64,000 nucleotides of DNA from Psychrobacillus lasiicapitis (lineage in GTDB: Bacteria > Bacillota > Bacilli > Bacillales_A > Planococcaceae). This document shows, one piece after another, positions 62,691 through 64,000 of the stretch. Location: assembly GCF_006861795.1 (NCBI RefSeq), contig NZ_VDGH01000008.1:124001-188000 (forward strand), in the 5' to 3' direction. Below the pieces are notes generated by a model. It was not told the DNA's origin. It ran no database searches and saw only the letters and a program-made list of their open reading frames with translations. Numbering within the stretch: the first letter of the stretch is position 1; each line of letters starts with the position of its first letter. The position numbers were made by a program, and so were the translations under genes.

Positions 62691-64000
62691 TTACTTTTCT
62701 AACCTTCTAATCTTCCTAATAATCGTAGATGCATCTACTTCTAGAACTTCCGCTATTTTTCGGGAGGAGGCTTCCGTCTGACTTACTTGGGCAATTAGCT
62801 CCCTTTCTAATTCTTTAACAGCTTCTTTTAGAGGCATTATTCTATTTACTACAATTGGTTTTTGCTGATTGATTCTTGATACTTCCGCCTCTTTTAATAT
62901 GCTTTCTAATTGTTCAGATGTTATAATTTCTTCTGGTGCTTTTACAAAAATCTGTTCAAGATAACTGATAAGTTCCTGAACATTCCCTTTCCAATCCGCT
63001 GAAATAATAACTTTTAAAGCTTCATCATTAAACTGTATTGATTTTTTATATTTCCTTGAAAATACGCTTGAATAGACTTTGACTAGTTCAGGAATATCAT
63101 CTTTTCTTTCGCGTAAAGGGGGTATTGAAATTGGTACAACATTTATTTTATAAAAAAGTTTTTCCCTAAACTTTCCTTTTCTTATGAGATCTTCTAGACT
63201 TTTATTTGTTGCTGCTATGATTCTTACGTCAATTTTGATTGATTTTGTAGAACCAATTCTCTTGATTTCTTGTTCTTGCAATACACCAAGTAATCTATCT
63301 TGTGATTGAATGGACAACCTCTCTATACCATCCAAAAAGATTGTTCCTCCATTCACGAATTCAAAAACTCCAGCCTTGCCGTTAGTGTTTTCTTCAGTGT
63401 CTGCGGTGTTAACGTAGCCGTAAAGTTGCCTATCCAATAAATCGGACGTCCCCCTATAACAGTCCACTTTGGCAAAAGGTTTATCTTGTCTAAGACTTGA
63501 CTTATGAATAAAATTTGCAACTTTCTCTTTTCCAACCCCCGTTTCACCACTAATCAAGACAGGAACATCTACTTTGCCGATTTGATGTACCTTTGCAACG
63601 ATATTCTTCAACTCTTTTGAGATAGCGACGAATTCCTCTTCGCCTTTTTCGTCTTTAAGGTTACTTAAGAGGAACTGAGTTTGATCATTTTTTCGTTGCA
63701 AATTATAAATTTCAGTCATATCTTTCACATTTACTACTACTCTTTCCACGACATTATGTGAATCTTTAATAGGAATTAAGGAAATGGATAATGAATTATT
63801 ATTAATCATATTATTTTCTTGGAATTTGTAAGTTTTTCCTTTTTCCACTACCTCTTTAATCATTTTATGGAAAGTATCGTTCTTCTTCTCTTCATTTAAA
63901 TCTCTATAATATAAGGTATTAAAACTTTCATTACTTTTAATGATATTTCCTTTTTGATCTGTGATACATATGCCATCACTTGAGTTACCCATTATCGTCT
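62691..64000 (-). CDS. PAS-AAA+-Fis regulator without GAFTGA (TyrR-like), partial
   Basis: The gene runs past the window edge: the frame is open to base 64000, so the N-terminus is missing and the ATG at 63992 is not necessarily the start. Visible are the end of a PAS domain (SSDGICITDQKGNIIKSNESF), an AAA+ domain with Walker A GETGVGKE, and a C-terminal Fis-type helix-turn-helix (SRKIAEVLEVDASTIIRK). Two hallmarks of sigma-54 activators are altered: the GAFTGA loop reads NTADTEENT, and Walker B reads FLDGIERL where FLDEIGEL is usual. It may thus work on a different polymerase form, or as a repressor, as TyrR does. It probably controls the adjacent acyl-CoA genes. Confidence 0.85.
   Translation of the reverse strand, partial: TIMGNSSDGICITDQKGNIIKSNESFNTLYYRDLNEEKKNDTFHKMIKEVVEKGKTYKFQENNMINNNSLSISLIPIKDSHNVVERVVVNVKDMTEIYNLQRKNDQTQFLLSNLKDEKGEEEFVAISKELKNIVAKVHQIGKVDVPVLISGETGVGKEKVANFIHKSSLRQDKPFAKVDCYRGTSDLLDRQLYGYVNTADTEENTNGKAGVFEFVNGGTIFLDGIERLSIQSQDRLLGVLQEQEIKRIGSTKSIKIDVRIIAATNKSLEDLIRKGKFREKLFYKINVVPISIPPLRERKDDIPELVKVYSSVFSRKYKKSIQFNDEALKVIISADWKGNVQELISYLEQIFVKAPEEIITSEQLESILKEAEVSRINQQKPIVVNRIMPLKEAVKELERELIAQVSQTEASSRKIAEVLEVDASTIIRKIRRLEK

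Noticed and set aside
1-64000. CRISPR arrays, insertion sequences, prophage, tRNA or rRNA genes
   Set aside because: No repeat-spacer arrays, transposase or integrase frames, or tRNA/rRNA signatures seen.

Overview
This window is low-GC DNA with Bacillales-type gene content. Starts follow strong AGGAGG-like sites and TTG/GTG starts are common. SigB-, CcpA- and PhoP-type regulatory sites are visible, along with an RsbR-type protein, SbsC-like cell-wall-binding domains and a PlcR-like regulator. A Planococcaceae/Bacillaceae soil bacterium (Psychrobacillus, Sporosarcina or Lysinibacillus type) fits best; the genus is inference. I see no rRNA, tRNA, CRISPR array, insertion sequence or prophage.

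Layout. 0-2.3 kb: TRAP permease pair without its binding protein. 2.3-7.4 kb: Tat-exported GMC dehydrogenase pair, alpha/beta hydrolase, atypical SDR and a deaminase. 7.7-17.6 kb: three very large secreted proteins on the minus strand (beta-propeller protein, two-nuclease fusion, 5'-nucleotidase). Both transcription units are preceded by PhoP-box-like repeats, so they read as an extracellular nucleic-acid and phosphate scavenging unit. 17.6-20.7 kb: small housekeeping-type genes. 20.7-21.6 kb: two near-identical, tandem, structured RNA genes of about 360 nt, each with a SigB-type promoter and its own terminator. 21.9-24.1 kb: a PlcR-like quorum-sensing regulator, a divergent unlisted 41-codon PapR-like pheromone gene, and an EAL phosphodiesterase. 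24.1-27.8 kb: orphan TctC-type binding protein, TcuA-like flavoprotein and a LysR regulator. 27.9-28.7 kb: RsbR paralogue.

28.9-38.6 kb is a catabolic operon on the minus strand: MmgE/PrpD protein, TRAP transporter PQM, crotonase, class III CoA-transferase, HMG-CoA-lyase-type enzyme and acyl-CoA dehydrogenase, with a divergent LysR gene. The enzyme set fits uptake, CoA activation, oxidation, hydration and cleavage of a branched dicarboxylate. 38.7-43.0 kb is a complete CUT1 sugar ABC transporter. 43.3-64 kb is a second, larger acyl-CoA catabolic region on the minus strand. It holds a TAXI-TRAP importer, ADP-forming acyl-CoA synthetase, three acyl-CoA dehydrogenases, both (R)- and (S)-type hydratase/dehydrogenase branches, thiolase, a half-size citrate-synthase-family enzyme, a thioesterase, an unassigned multi-pass membrane protein and a PAS-AAA-Fis regulator cut by the window edge.

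The best candidates for undescribed biology are the PlcR/PapR-like pair with a divergent pheromone gene (21.9-22.9 kb), the tandem SigB-driven RNA genes (20.7-21.6 kb), and the Pho-controlled surface nuclease/nucleotidase module (7.7-17.6 kb). All function calls are from reading the sequence and remembered family motifs; no search was run.
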